Origin: Neisseriaceae bacterium
GTDB taxonomy: Bacteria > Pseudomonadota > Gammaproteobacteria > Burkholderiales > UBA11063
Assembly: GCA_027371515.1 (NCBI GenBank)
Contig: DAHXMX010000008.1
Location: forward strand, 1 to 16,416
Direction: 5' to 3'
DNA: 16,416 nucleotides
This document shows, piece after piece, positions 16,054 through 16,416 of the stretch. The notes beneath the pieces were generated by a model. That model saw nothing but the letters and a program-made list of their open reading frames with translations, was not told the origin of the DNA and searched no databases. Each line of letters opens with the position of its first letter. Positions within the stretch are counted from its first letter, which is position 1. The translations under genes were made by a program, and so were the position numbers.

Positions 16054-16416
16054 ATATCAATTGACGTAGTATCTAAAATTGCGGGATTCATTTGACAAAC
16101 AATAGTTCTTTGCCATATCATTTCATAAAGTTTAAACTGATCATTATTTAAATATTTTTTAATACTCTCAGGTGTGCGCGACATCATTGTTGGACGTATT
16201 GCTTCGTGTGCTTCTTGTGCATTTTTCGCTTTACTGGCATACTTAATCGGTTTGACAGGTAAATATTCTGGTGCATAATTATTAGCAATAAAGTTGCGAA
16301 TATCTGTTAATGCTGTTTCAGATAAATTAACAGAGTCTGTCCTCATATATGATATAAGACCATAACTTTCACCACCTAAGTCCACTCCTTCATAAAGTGT
16401 TTGTGCTACTTTCATC
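16002..16416 (-). pseudogene. topA: TopA central fragment with catalytic tyrosine, inverted relative to the rest of topA
   Basis: This open frame enters from the right edge of the window and reads leftward. It begins MKVAQTLYEGV and contains LISYMRTDSVNLS, where the tyrosine 23 codons into the visible part is equivalent to the catalytic Tyr319 of E. coli TopA. ASKAKNAQEAHEAIRPT and QRTIVCQMNPAILDTTSI follow. These match E. coli TopA from about residue 295 to 415. The 5' neighbour on the plus strand stops at about residue 226 of this protein, so the ~70 residues between the two parts are not in the window. Homology ends near INDALF. The tail MLLTSIFSP is the antisense of the plus-strand fragment and not real. 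The Met at 16415 is internal, not a start. Inversion or assembly chimera cannot be separated here. Confidence 0.85.
16024..16053. other. Strand-flip junction inside topA
   Basis: Left of this interval, topA is coded on plus up to KSIN; right of it, on minus from about QIND. The exact breakpoint cannot be fixed, because AAATAGCGC reads acceptably as TopA on both sides (INSA on plus, DALF on minus). That allows a few bases of shared microhomology. No IS ends, recombinase site or long inverted repeat is visible at the join. Confidence 0.75.

Noticed and set aside
1..16416. A previously undescribed defence or mobile system
   Set aside because: All sizeable genes fall into known families. No transposase, integrase, nuclease cassette, CRISPR repeats or attachment-site duplication was seen.

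Overview
The window is gene-dense, strongly AT-rich DNA from a Gram-negative bacterium, most likely a proteobacterium. It encodes a tripartite RND efflux system, an ABC-type exporter for an O-antigen-like surface polysaccharide, and the def/dprA/topA neighbourhood typical of beta- and gammaproteobacteria. I cannot name the genus. Gaps between genes are short and GTG starts are frequent. I saw no tRNA, rRNA, CRISPR array, IS element or phage gene.

Layout. (1) 1-4570, minus strand: an efflux operon transcribed RND pump -> TolC-type outer-membrane channel -> periplasmic adaptor lipoprotein. Only the first 39 codons of the adaptor lie in the window. The pump and channel genes overlap by 4 nt, and this order is the reverse of the common adaptor-pump-channel order. 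An 11-bp perfect inverted repeat sits upstream. (2) 4676-10740, minus strand: a polysaccharide cluster transcribed wzm -> two-domain glycosyltransferase -> wzt with a carbohydrate-binding tail -> a 67-residue internally deleted remnant of a FdtA/WxcM-type sugar 3,4-ketoisomerase -> GNAT acetyltransferase -> second glycosyltransferase. Together these would assemble and export an acylated-sugar O-antigen-like glycan. (3) 11006-15333: housekeeping genes. upp is on plus, converging on priA; def and priA are on minus; dprA is on plus, divergent from def. (4) 15358-16416: topA starts normally downstream of dprA, but near 16024-16053 the sequence flips strand.

The topA flip is the most striking feature. 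The plus strand carries the Toprim half of topoisomerase I. The right end of the window then carries the catalytic-tyrosine region of the same protein on the minus strand. This is either an inversion breaking an essential gene or, more probably, a chimeric join made during amplification, sequencing or assembly.

The second notable observation is the FdtA-like remnant: both ends of the family are fused in frame with the cupin core missing, while the ribosome binding sites around it are kept.

Three start sites were moved from the longest open frame: the 8144-9919 glycosyltransferase, def and priA. The first two have clear Shine-Dalgarno sequences at the new start. The dprA start stays uncertain. 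I found no convincing wholly new multi-gene system.
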